From: Xanthoparmelia taractica
Lineage: Eukaryota > Ascomycota > Lecanoromycetes > Lecanorales > Parmeliaceae
Assembly: GCA_033085395.1 (NCBI GenBank)
Contig: JANQBS010000054.1
Location: 148,924-212,923, forward strand
Reading direction: 5' to 3'
Length of the DNA stretch: 64,000 nt
Shown here: positions 47,777 through 58,290 of the stretch, one piece after another
Layout: the number at the start of each line of letters is the position of its first letter
Numbering within the stretch: the stretch's first letter is position 1
Made by a program: the position numbers and the translations under genes
The notes under the pieces: model-generated
What the model was told of the DNA's origin: nothing
The model's input: the letters and a program-made list of their open reading frames with translations, nothing else
Databases searched by the model: none

Positions 47777-48474
47777 CTAGAAACCATGGACCTGCGCAAC
47801 GTGTGAGCTCGACTATCGATATAACCTGCATCGTGGAAAAAGTACCTTGATGGTTTTGGCGTCAAGTTCCAGCCCCTCCTTTTTGTCAACCAGGAATTCT
47901 TGGACATCTTTGCGCTGATCGCCCTGAAGCTGAATCACCTCGCCCATCTCAGTATCATTGACGATGGTGCCATTGCACGCTAGACGTGCACGCGTTAGTA
48001 CCACAATTTCTTTCAACAGCCTGATGCTTCATGACTAACCAAATTTTTTTTTAATGACCTTGAGGATCTTTTTCTGATCGAATTTTTTTGGCAGGCCTTG
48101 GACAGTCGTCAAGGTTTTGCGACCATTACGCTCTATTATTATCGGTATCAAGTCAACCAAGTGTCCATGTTTGTGCTATATTCAGGAAGATGTTGAGGAG
48201 GGTTACACGTACGCTGGATCCTGATATGAATGTAGTTTTGAGACTGCTTGGTTTCCCCAGTGTCTTCGTCGGCTTCGGCGAAGGGGTCTGCAGAGGTCAG
48301 CAATCTCAATAGTAAGAATAATTAGAAGAAACTAAGAGTAACGGAAACGGAGAAGATGTGCGATGTCCCGTTTTGCACAAAAATTCCCCTGAAACATTAC
48401 TGATAGTGCTGGAGCTTGCGCCAGAAGGATTTGAAATGATACTGACCGAAGGTCTTGAGATTTTCGATGGACAT
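47777..48474 (-). CDS. SUI1: translation initiation factor eIF1
   Basis: Five exons (48474-48447, 48287-48213, 48132-48040, 47979-47846, 47791-47777); introns 48288-48446, 48133-48212, 47980-48039 and 47792-47845, giving 114 residues. The product begins MSIENLKTFDPFAEADEDTG and has QNYIHIRIQQRNGRKTLTTV, QGLPKKFDQKKILKVIKKKF, ACNGTIVNDTEMGEVIQLQG, DQRKDVQEFLVDKKEG and the end KTIKVHGF, matching eIF1 throughout. eIF1 sits by the P site of the 43S complex and enforces AUG selection. The last exon encodes only VHGF. The start codon has U at -3 (TTTATGTCC), the poor context expected for eIF1 autoregulation. Confidence 0.95.
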
Positions 48475-49146
48475 AAACTCGTATGCTCTCGGTGACTTTG
48501 GGATAGGTGTCTGTGGAAGTGAGGGAGTAGGGTTAATAGAAGTGTGATGGATATTGAAATGAATTTCTTTGTTTGAGAAACTGCTCGCGGTCGAGTGAAG
48601 TGGAGTGAGGATATCCTGTACTGATGGGAATGTGTTGTGTGAATATGTGATTGAAAAGCGGTTGAGAGGGGTTGACAGTTCGAAGTTGGCGGGATGACAA
48701 GAGACGCTAACTATATTGGATTTTAGTCCAACACTGCCGCCAAGGTGCAAAGCTCCCCGTGAATGATTTATGAATATTGCCACTTTGCACAGAAATGATT
48801 TCGAGTCACCTGATTAATCGTGCAAAATGATCTTTCAGATTCAACAAGATGGAACACCTTTGCAACTCGGTTGATCCTTTCTTATACACATTTCTAAGCA
48901 CTCAGACAGAAAGGCCTCCCTTGTTGAATACATCATAGAACAACGTGCACGTAATAAGCACATGAAGTACGCGGTCGGGGTTGCATTTCCTGGGATCATC
49001 ATTCATAGAGTCAGGATGGAGGCGCTACTCCAGATTCTTGAGTACCTGTTGCACGAGAACCGCCGGGGGGCGGCATGAAAAGCTGCATATATGTCTAGTC
49101 TTTGTTAGAAGAGGCAGGGCGGATTAGGAAGCTGTTCAAAGGAAGG
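48475..49146. other. intergenic, SUI1 promoter and 5' leader
   Basis: An in-frame open stretch runs upstream of the eIF1 ATG to an ATG at about 48783; it is likely 5' leader rather than coding, as eIF1 does not carry such an extension. No other gene recognised. Confidence 0.45.
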
Positions 49147-49698
49147 TCATACTGTTCCTACAGCGAGTACTACAGTAAGAAGGGCCACAAATCAGCTCAA
49201 AGCACGGCCAAAGTCCTAAAGTGTGGTGGAGTCCATACAAGCCATTCCGGCGCCCATATAGCCAGGGGTACCAGACTTCTTTGCTTGCTCAGGCGTTTGA
49301 GCCAGCCATGTTTGTACCGCAAACACAAATGAAGCCCTGGAGATGGTCAGGGAAAGCATTATTGCCAAAGCATCTAGACGTACCAGCCAATCATTCTAGG
49401 AATTAAAAACTTTTGGTGAATAATCGTACAATTTTCTACGCTTCCGAGTGCTTACTTGTTTCTCGTGAACATCTCCTCGTGTCAATGAAAAAATAGATCC
49501 CAGAAAGGGCTAGGCGAGGCTTACTGCAACCATTGGCAGGGTGGTGGCCATTGTATTAGCAATGTCGTCTGGTTTTTCTGCCGAGGGTTCTCTGTAAGGA
49601 ATGACTGCAGTGAAATTAGACCTTGACACGGAGGAGAAATAATTAAACGGAAAGGATTTACTGAGATCTTCTCTCCGCATATCCTTCTTTGATGCCAT
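49147..49698 (-). CDS. Asterix/PAT10-like ER membrane protein
   Basis: Six small exons (49698-49662, 49604-49525, 49472-49456, 49395-49384, 49336-49239, 49169-49147) in phase, giving 88 residues starting MASKKDMRREDLIPYREP. Continuation: DIANTMATTLPMVAMFTRNK, MIGWASFVFAVQTWLAQTPE, then GTPGYMGAGMALLAV, a second hydrophobic segment. The order and spacing match the fungal Asterix (WDR83OS/CCDC56-neighbour, PAT10) family of small ER proteins that work with the translocon as part of the PAT membrane-protein chaperone complex. Exons of 17 and 12 nt are unusual but keep phase. The C-terminus ends earlier than in relatives (usually about 105-115 residues), so the final splice may be wrong. Confidence 0.65.
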
Positions 49699-50169
49699 TG
49701 CCATGAGAAGTGTATGAATGGTCAATAGGATCTCAGCAATTTGAGACGTTGGACCGATAATTTAATGGGGGACTGAGGTGTCGTGCTTTGAACGGGAGTA
49801 GAAGTAGTACAATACAATAACTTCTATAATAGCGCGAGTATATAAAAGGTAAAGTAAAGTGAAGGTACGTAAAGTACTCTGTAAAAGTACCTTAAGGTAT
49901 GTGGGTGTCTAGGGAAGTAAAGCCTCCCGAGTTCCCGCCCGCAGAGAAGCCAAATTAGGTCGAGAACAGAGCAAAAGAGCCACACATGCTCGACATTTTG
50001 CCCCATTTTCCTAGCATCTTCCTATTTACCTATACTGCTTACATACCTCTTCTTCCATCATTCCACATTGTAAAAGCTATAATACCTTTCCGTCTCTAAT
50101 CATCGATCCGATGATTCCAAAACCCCCCACCAACAATATTCCCCGAGTCTCGGCCGACATGACTGAACC
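49699..50169. other. shared 5' region of Asterix-like gene and MED12
   Basis: 471 bp between divergent starts. It contains simple AT/GTA-rich stretches (about 49800-49900, repeated GTAAAGTA units) and the upstream ORF of MED12 listed separately. Confidence 0.5.
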
Positions 50170-50173
50170 ATGA
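50111..50173 (+). CDS. upstream ORF overlapping the MED12 start
   Basis: An ATG at 50111 opens a 20-codon frame (MIPKPPTNNIPRVSADMTEP) whose TGA stop (50171-50173) overlaps the MED12 ATG (50170-50172) as ATGA. If the transcript includes it, translation of MED12 would depend on leaky scanning or on stop-start reinitiation. It could instead be untranscribed promoter sequence; the transcription start is unknown. Confidence 0.4.
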   Translation: MIPKPPTNNIPRVSADMTEP

Positions 50174-53100
50174 CCAGCAATCCTGCGCTCAGTGAGCCGC
50201 CATTGGCTACCGGCAATCGCTCCTTTCCCTTGCCTCCTACTCGCACAGCTTCTCACGACCTCCAGCAGACTCCCAGGTCATGGCCGCGTCACACTTTCAA
50301 CCCAACTCCCAATGCGCCAGCAAGCTCTCAAAATGCCTCCGAGCCTGTTGTCAAACGGCAGAAGATTGGAGATCTCGGTACAGACTTGTACGGAAAGACA
50401 AGTGGGGCTGTACCTAGCGGTTTGGACATCACTCATGCGACAAGTAATAAGAGCGTGCTCTTCGCAGACAGTGCGTGTTCCTTGCCGGACAGAGCGAGTG
50501 GAGATAAAGAACAGCAATATCCCTTGTTTCCTACTCGCCCAGGTAAAACCTTTCGACCTGCTGTACATCAGCAGGGTCGCGCGCTGGCTATGGAGAGAGC
50601 CAATGCAAGAGACGTCGTCCCAGTCAAACCCTACGTTCCCGAGCCTCCCTCCTCCGCGCCACGATTCCATAAAACTGGTAAGTGTCCCTCGCCTTTTTTT
50701 TCGGAATGATGCATGCTTACCCAAAAATCTAAGGGCCAGCAGACTTCTTCCCGTGGACAGGGAGTCACGCAGAGGATGTCCTTAACGAACTGACCACCAA
50801 ACAAGGCTTCTACGACAAGTCCCCTGTTCCTCAGAACGAATCTAATACTGCCAGACCATTGGTCTGGTCTAGCCTGAAGCACAAGTCTGGACTTCAGATC
50901 CTGTCGTCTCTATTCGTCTCAGCGCTGGATCGGAGGCAGGCTCACGGCACCATCACCACAAACAGTACTTTTAAGCCTCCCCCAAGGGTCACTCTAACAG
51001 ACACGAAGCGGGAGGCTTGGCTCCGAGATCTTGCCAATCCTTCAATTCCCTTGCGGCGATTAAGTCGAACAATTCCCCACGGCATCCGGGGGAAGATCCT
51101 CTTGGACCACTGCCTCAGCAAGGATATTCCCATATCCAGAGCCATCTGGCTTACCAAATGCGTGGGCGCTAACGAAATTCGAGCGTTCAAGAGAAAAGGA
51201 ACAGGTGGTGTCTTTACCGTTGGTGGGGAGGCTAAATGGATCAAAGACTGGACAACCAACGTCGAGCAATTCGTTGAATCTATTATTGTTTCTTGTGGCA
51301 GCGCTGACTGGAGACCGAAGATCAATTATGGGTAAATCACAATCTTCCATGAGTCCAAGCCTCAGCGCTGATCAAAACAATCAGCTTGCGTCTAGTTACA
51401 TATCTTTACTCGGAGCGCCTTCTTGATCAGGATCACTACCTTGGCTGGCTGATCGCCTCCTTTCGAGACAGTGATCAAGATGCTCTACCAATGTGGCTTC
51501 TGGTCATGCAAATACATCAGCAGGATGTCTACCAGCACAGGCAACGTGGACGACGTCTGACTGAAGCGCTGTTAAAGCATATAGACAAGGTAATTGTCGA
51601 GGTAGCTCACATAGAATTCTGGCAAGACTAAAATAACTCATAGGCATCTCCACCGGTCAACCGTGAACTGTACGCCATAGTCTACAAGCAACTCACCAAG
51701 CTTCTTACGACTATTATGCTCTCGGCCCCTGCATGCCTCATCCTTCCAGCTTGCTGGAGCAAGTACGAAGACGCAATCCAAAACTGTCTGGATAAAAAGG
51801 AACCCCGTTTGCAGTCTTCCTTTGACAGCCTCACCAAACGTAATTTGAGACTGCGAAACCGCTCCTTGAACCAAAAACCTCCGGCAACCAAATCTGACAG
51901 ACGGACAATAATAATGTACCTAGACAAGGTACGCTATGACCAAAGCTTTGGTAAAGTTGCGGCAGCGTGCCTCCGGGCCACTGACGATCATGACATGCTT
52001 ATTCGAACATGCATTGAATGGTCGTCCAGTGTCTATAGGTACGGTTGCTTTAGGGCATATGCTGCAGCACGTCTTCTGCGTATCTGGAGAAGAAAGGGTA
52101 TCGATCTTCAAGGCCCAATCTTCAACTTCTTGGCTGCATGCTCCGATGTTCCAGATTTGCGCAAAAAAGACGTATACAGCTTGCTTGCTGAACTCGTACG
52201 TTCGCGGCACTTATCTGTCGGTAAATATTTACAGTGGCTCATCGCCCGTGGAACGTTGGATGATCATCATCAGTTTAATTCAGTGAGTACAAAATATCCC
52301 ATGACATCATTTCACTTCTTAATGGAGGCAGGATGGTCCATGCGATGTCTATCTGCTATTTGAGCTGCCTCTGCAGGGCTTGCCATCTCACATTCTCAAT
52401 TTGCGAAGCATGCTATTGGCTACGCTGGGAGTCCCTGCTGAGCAAGAAAACAACAAGGTCATTGCAGTCCAGGCGAAAATAGTAGACCAAATCCCAGACT
52501 TTTTCCGTTGGGATGCTTCGTCTGGCTCGGGAGCAGTCTGTGATGATTTTGCATGCTTGAGTCAGACAGTGAAGTCTGCCGTTGCTCTGTGGATGCGGCA
52601 AAATATAGTCTCGCGTCTTCGAGTCTACAGGAGAAGTAATCCGTCTTCTGAAGATTCTCAACAGCCAAAGCCGGATAAAGTCGCTTCTTATCTCATCACC
52701 TTGGAACAATTTTACATCGTTCGACGCATTCTCGAGGACTTCGAAGACTTCTCGATCCTCGCTGATGTCCTCAACATATTGGCAGACGAAGTGCAGGGAC
52801 CCATCTTGACGGCGGTGACCGACACAGTCAACCATTATTTTGATATATTCAACGCTATAGGTGCTGCTGATGATATATTTCGAAGATTGTATCGTCAGGT
52901 AGAAGAATCACACGGTCCAGAGGTCATCGATAGAGCCTTGCTTGAATCGCTGATTGACCTGGCTTGCCGCTTGCCTGACACGGCTCAGGAAGTCCATAGG
53001 CTTCGAAACGATCTGTTGGCTCTTGTGCCCAGATTGTCTGCCGTAGCTTTCTCGCCCATCTCGGACAACATGGTTGAAGCAGTGCAATCAGCCGAACCAA

Positions 53101-54761
53101 CTTTTGCGGATGACATGGACCAAATGCTCGCAGGCGGCACCAGTATGGACAAGCAAACTCTGACTCGAGTGTTCAGCACCGTCATTGGCCACCTAGAAAC
53201 ATCGTTCGAGGAGTCAAGTCAGCTGGGAATCCGATTTTCGCAGCTGCTTGCTCGGTTGCGCAGATTTGGTCCAAAGACTTTCGACGCACTGCTCAAAGAT
53301 TGGCTCCAACAGTGGCTGTGTTCCGATCTCCAGACCGAGCGCTGGACAATTCTGTCGCCGATGATATGCTCTAAAGTAGTCTCGTTGAAGGTAGTCCTGG
53401 ATTCCACTGCGCACCTTCTAAATGGCACAGGCCACCGAGATAGTCGATCTACTCTAGCTTTGGAGATATTGGATATGGTGATTAGTGCCAGTTCTGGACG
53501 GATGCCCATCGTAGGCTACCGAGGTTACCGGCTTCTTGATCAATTGCATCACCTCGTTCGCAGGTCTTCGGCTTCGATTACAGCCTTGGTCAGCGTCGTC
53601 GTAGAGACATGTAGAGCAACGGAAGCTGCCTTGCGCGCGCGCGCGCGAGCTCGAGTTGACGATATCTCAGTCAGGAACCTGATACGGACTCTTGTGCTAC
53701 AGCAACCCAGCACGCCAAGAGAAGATACGTCTGCTTTACCCAACACTGATTTACAAAACGCCTTTTGGGGGGTTTTGGACCAGGACCAGCTACGAGAGTC
53801 CTCGTACATTGATCGACACAGCAGGATCTCGAGGCTTATAAACAGCATTAGTGACTTCAATGTGCCTCTTATCCAGTTAGAATTGAGAGCAGTCTTGTCA
53901 GATACCAGCTTCTTGGAGAGTGCTGAAGATGCTCTGTCAGCTATCTTCATAGACCGGGCCAGCGCTTCAAGCGATAGCCGTGTTGAGTTATGGGCATCTC
54001 TCGTCTCGGAAATGCCCGCCACACAGGCAGCTTCAATTCGAGAAAAGGCAGAGGCCGAAATATTTTGTTTGGGTGTCACAGATACGACATGGATGTGCCA
54101 TGGTGATAAGACGCGGCTCAACGGTTTGACTGCAATAATCGAAGCAGCTGCGTTCAGTGTATCAGATGCTGAAACTTCCCAATTCCTCGACCAGATTGCA
54201 GATGGACTCTCGATGATATGCTCTTTGCCCCAGCTAGACACACATCAGCACAGTTATGATGAGACCAGCTTAGATCGTGTGTGCCAGTCTATCGATATCC
54301 TCATTTCCTTGCTCATCATTCACCAGCCGGCAATCCAGCACCCAAGGGCCTCTCAGTCTGCCCTCTTCCAAATTCTGGTCTCCCTCAGTCGCCTCCTGAT
54401 ACATCCGTTCCTCGCTTTCCATCCCACTCTTCCTAGCTACATATTCGACACCCTGGCTCTCCTCTCCGATTCCCTCTCCGAGGACACTCGAACGCGCTGC
54501 ATCCGCGCCCTTCGTGACCACCATCACAGTCAGGATCCGCGGTTACGGTTCATTTTCGGCTACCCTGATACGTTCAACGGTGAGTGGATACAATTAGTCA
54601 CAAAGGCCTCAACTATCGCCGAAGCAAAACCTGAGGGCGTGACGATGCAGCCTTATTCCCTTCGGAAATGGGAAATGATGCAAGATGCAACGCCAGTCTC
54701 TACGGAAAATGATACTAGTCTTAGCTTGACCCTTTTTGGGGCGAGGAAGTCCGTCCTATAG
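50170..54761 (+). CDS. SRB8: Mediator complex subunit 12 (SRB8)
   Basis: Five exons; introns 50678-50733, 51332-51384, 51590-51643 and 52283-52331, giving 1459 residues. The disordered N-terminus is followed by the Med12 domain region: GPADFFPWTGSHAEDVLNEL, TKQGFYDKSPVPQNES, IPHGIRGKILLDHCL, IPISRAIWLTKCVGANEIRA, NYGLRLVTYLYSERLLDQDH. The MED12-LCEWAV-type helical body follows, to the C-terminus. MED12 belongs to the Mediator CDK8 kinase module, activating CDK8/Srb10 and repressing or tuning RNA polymerase II transcription. No frame break was found. A (GC)7 tract at 53633-53647 encodes an alternating Arg-Ala run. Confidence 0.92.
53633..53647 (+). repeat. (GC)7 microsatellite inside MED12
   Basis: A pure GC dinucleotide tract within the MED12 coding sequence, read as alternating Arg and Ala codons (RARARAR). 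Alternating GC can adopt Z-DNA and is prone to slippage, which would shift the frame. Confidence 0.85.
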
Positions 54762-55176
54762 TGTCCTTTGATGGCGTATGCTGGAATGTGTATGATTAGA
54801 TAACATAATGCTGATACCCTGACGCGGTTGATTTCGCTTTAGCGGTTTTTTGAGCCTTATTGGATTAGTATTTCAGATCTGCAATGAGTGCTCCTGGCTG
54901 TAGGCTTAGGTTATGGATCTTCCGGTGAAAAGTCCCTACTGTGACCGACAGCCTTAAATCTTTAAGCTCGTCGGCGTCATGAAACGTATGCAATGCTTCG
55001 CGTCAAGGTTCTTGAGATAGTTTGCTACATTTTGATGGCAATACTAGCACGACATGGTGGATATGGATGCTTTCAAAGACAATCATATACCGTGAACTTG
55101 AGCTTTCGATTGACGAAGAGATAGCTGAAAGATGGGCAACTAATTCGGTCTGACGTTGTGATCACTGTGTCAGTGC
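54762..55176. other. intergenic between convergent MED12 and RGD1
   Basis: 3' flanks of two convergent genes. No coding sequence recognised. Confidence 0.5.
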
Positions 55177-57575
55177 TTAATCGTCGTCGAATATCTGATA
55201 GGTATTCTGCAAGATTGTGTCGATGACCCGAACTTGCCAGCCAGCGTCCGCCACATTCGGACCTGTGCCCATAAGTGTTGGCCTACAGAAGTTGTCAGCT
55301 AATATTTTGCTCGCATCGGTCTACTAGGTAGCCTGTCGTACCCGAAAATAATGGCAAGGTTTCCAGCGTTCATCCTATTTACAGCAGAGTGCTCCTGCAC
55401 TCGATACAAATGCTGTTCATGTCAGCATCTTTGACACCTTCTCACTCCAACAAGCAGGGTGCTTACCAGCGTCAAAGCCCGCAGAGTAGCGTAGTTAGGG
55501 TCAGGTAGACTGTTAATTATAGCATGCATTGAGTCCCTCCGAGTGGTATCATCATCGATGCCTGTCACAAGACGGTTTGTCAGAACACAGTGCAAAATAT
55601 TATTTTCGGACTACTGGTCAACGCTTACGTGCGGCCTCAATGAAACTATGGTAATGCTCGCGGGTTAGCAAGGGATCTGGCAGATCCCGGAAAAAATGCT
55701 TTAGTAAACCGGCTACGCTGTTAACGTCGTGGTAGAATGCTTCCGGATTCCGAAAGTCTAGCTGATTAGAGTCTGTTGATTGTCAGCTCGGCTTTGCAAG
55801 GATGTCATGATTCGTTACCCACCGTTGTCAAATATTGACCGGAGCTTCGAAACGTGCGCGGAAGAACCAGAAAGTCGATATATTCCCTCAACTTCTAGGC
55901 CGTATAGATCAACAGCCTGGATGCACTGGTAGACTACGAGCGGTATAGCGGAGCCGTCTCGTTTGAGCAGGTCCTCGAGAGAAAGACCAAAAACCGGCCT
56001 CAAAGCGGGAAGGCTCGTACTGGAGTTGTTGTTCTGTAATGCTCCCATGCCGATGGGCGTTGGAGGCTGTGAGTACAACGGTGTAGCAGTCTGAGCTGGA
56101 GGGGGTTGCGGGGGTTCGCCAGTACCCATTGATGGGAAACTTTGATCTTGCGGTGGCCGGCTCATGCCATTCTGAGCCACGATATTCGGAACAAAGCTGG
56201 ACGAAGCTGAAGGCGGTGCCGAAGCCTGGGAAAAGCTCTGACCCTGCAGAAGCCCCGGCTGACTTGTGTGTTCTGGGCGACTGAATGTTGAAGCTTGTTG
56301 GTTTGGGATGGGTTGCGTACGAAAATTCATAGGAGATTGGGTCTGTTGTGACGACGTGAGGGTCTGCAAGTCAATCAATAATCTGGTGCCATAGATGGTT
56401 GAAAAACGTGGCTTTTTACTGGATGACGCTCGTACTTGATTTCCCCTGAGTTGCCAACCTTGGAGGCGAAGCTAGACACATAGTTATTTAGGTCCCTGGC
56501 GTTATCGATTTGGAGAACGACTTCGCGTAGACTTCGCGAACCCAGGTTGTTGCTCTGGCTCTTGAGTGGGCTGACACAGAGCCCGTTGCCCAGGAGAAGT
56601 CTCTCGTTGAATGAAGCTGGAATAGGGAATCAGCTGTTGAAATTCTGAGCATGGCAGGATGCCTCCAACACACCAAACTTCTGTAATTGGAGGGTCAAGC
56701 CAGAGTCGCACTCGTTTATTAAATCTTGAAGCGCTCTGACAGCTTGAGGACGCAGGGTGCTGACCAGCTCCTGTCGCTGGTTCTTTGCACTTTGTACCCT
56801 TGAGGAGTAATCTGTGTCGGCCTGTTGGACTTTTCTGAGCAGATCCTCTTCGTGCTGGGCTGCAGACTTTGGCCCTTTCAATCCAAAAACTCGCCCGGAT
56901 TGCTTGTCGCCTGTTCGAGTGCGGTCATAATCTTCGGCCAGGGAATCATACTTAGACTTGGCTTTCTCCATCAATGACTCGGAGTCTTGCACCCTCTTCT
57001 CCGCGCTCAGGCCGTTCTGCTTCCAGTGCTTACGGCCACGCTCCATATTTGCGGCCAGATCATGGAGATCCTCATGCATTTGGTGGAGGGACAGCGCAAA
57101 TTGAACACCATTGTCGGCCATGCGGTCATGGATGCCGAGAATCTCATCATAATTCTGGGCGTAAGAGCCTTGTCTGTTGTCGGGTCGCTTTACCGATTCG
57201 TGGCTACTTCTGCACAGCTTTTTGAGGCCTTGCGCTTGCTCCTCCTCGAGTGTAGATCTCTTCTTCAGAAAGGCTGCAAATTCTCTTGCCGATGCAACGC
57301 TTTGCTTAAGACGCGTGAGCAGAGTATTGATGCCGATCTGCAGCTTTTAGTTCAGGTCCTTGATACGACTCTCCACCCAAGGAACCAACATCAGACTGTA
57401 AAACACTGTCCACGACCGGGGAGGACTCGTTGGTAGGAAGGGTGGGCTGTAGCGCAAGCGTTGTCTGTCCACTTGTCGGCACCTCGCTTCCACCAGTGTA
57501 TCCCGATCCATTCAGAATGGACTGTGGAGCTAGATTCTCGGAAGATGAATGCTCAATTGAATCCCTCTGCTCCAT
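55177..57575 (-). CDS. RGD1: F-BAR / RhoGAP protein RGD1
   Basis: Eight exons; introns 57338-57389, 56617-56673, 56364-56419, 55773-55822, 55562-55628, 55413-55466 and 55283-55341, giving 667 residues. F-BAR domain from [20 protein letters not shown] (about residue 63) through [32 protein letters not shown] and [15 protein letters not shown]. It is followed by a Q/P-rich linker, then a RhoGAP domain: [38 protein letters not shown] (arginine finger in YRLSG), [20 protein letters not shown] and [18 protein letters not shown]. It ends QIFDDD. RGD1 is a GAP for Rho3/Rho4 acting in polarised growth and septation. The first intron has a GTTGGT donor. The start codon lies about 150 bp from the AT-rich block. 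Confidence 0.93.
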
Positions 57576-58076
57576 ACTTAGCTATAGGAAGGAATAATTT
57601 CGAGAATATGAGAATTACAACGGCGATCAAAAAGATTATAAACGATTATTCCGTAGTTGAAGTGTCTACGGCCAAGTCCCGTTACTATATCGGGAAAACT
57701 ACGGTTCGGTAATAAGCAATCCCTTTTTGTTGTTTGAACCATCAAAACCTAAATCCTCGACCCATCGTATTTAATATTCATATCTATAATAAGAGTAATA
57801 ATAAGAGTAGTAATAATAATAGTAATAAGAATAATAATAGAAGTAATATATCGAGGAAAACGATAACTCGCTTAGAATTTAAAAAATATTTTTTCTAATA
57901 ATATCGCTTTAATTTTCTTAAAAGTAGATATGTAAAATACTTAATTATATAATCTACGTGTAACGAGAAGCTAGATATAGAAAATATTAAATCTACTAAT
58001 TATCTATCGTCGAATAATCGTTATACTTCTTTCGAGCGTCGGGTTATTATCGTAAAATCTTATTTTTTATATAAAT

Positions 58077-58290
58077 GTAACAGCAAATAGGGGTGTATTT
58101 AGTTTGTCAAGTGAGTGTCTAATTCTTGATTATTCTAAGGAGGAAAATTCTATCTAAGTTAGCCAGCCTGTTAAGTAGCCGGCAAAGCACTTGCCTTAGC
58201 CAATTTCTTAATAGGCTTGGCAAGTGCATTTCGTAATAGCATCCGCCGAAATAGAAGAAAAACAAGCGACCTCGCTTATTATATATATAT
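58077..58290. repeat. less AT-rich island, possible LTR fragment with hairpin
   Basis: Begins TGTAACAGCAAATAGGGG, resembling a TG-starting LTR end, and includes the inverted repeat GCACTTGCC (58187-58195) / GGCAAGTGC (58219-58227). It is the least mutated patch of the AT-rich block, at the 3' side expected for the minus-strand element. No second copy was found in the window, so LTR identity is tentative. Confidence 0.35.

Noticed and set aside
48475..48783. N-terminal extension of eIF1
   Set aside because: eIF1 proteins universally start near MSIENLKTF; the extension is low complexity and is likely 5' leader that happens to be open.
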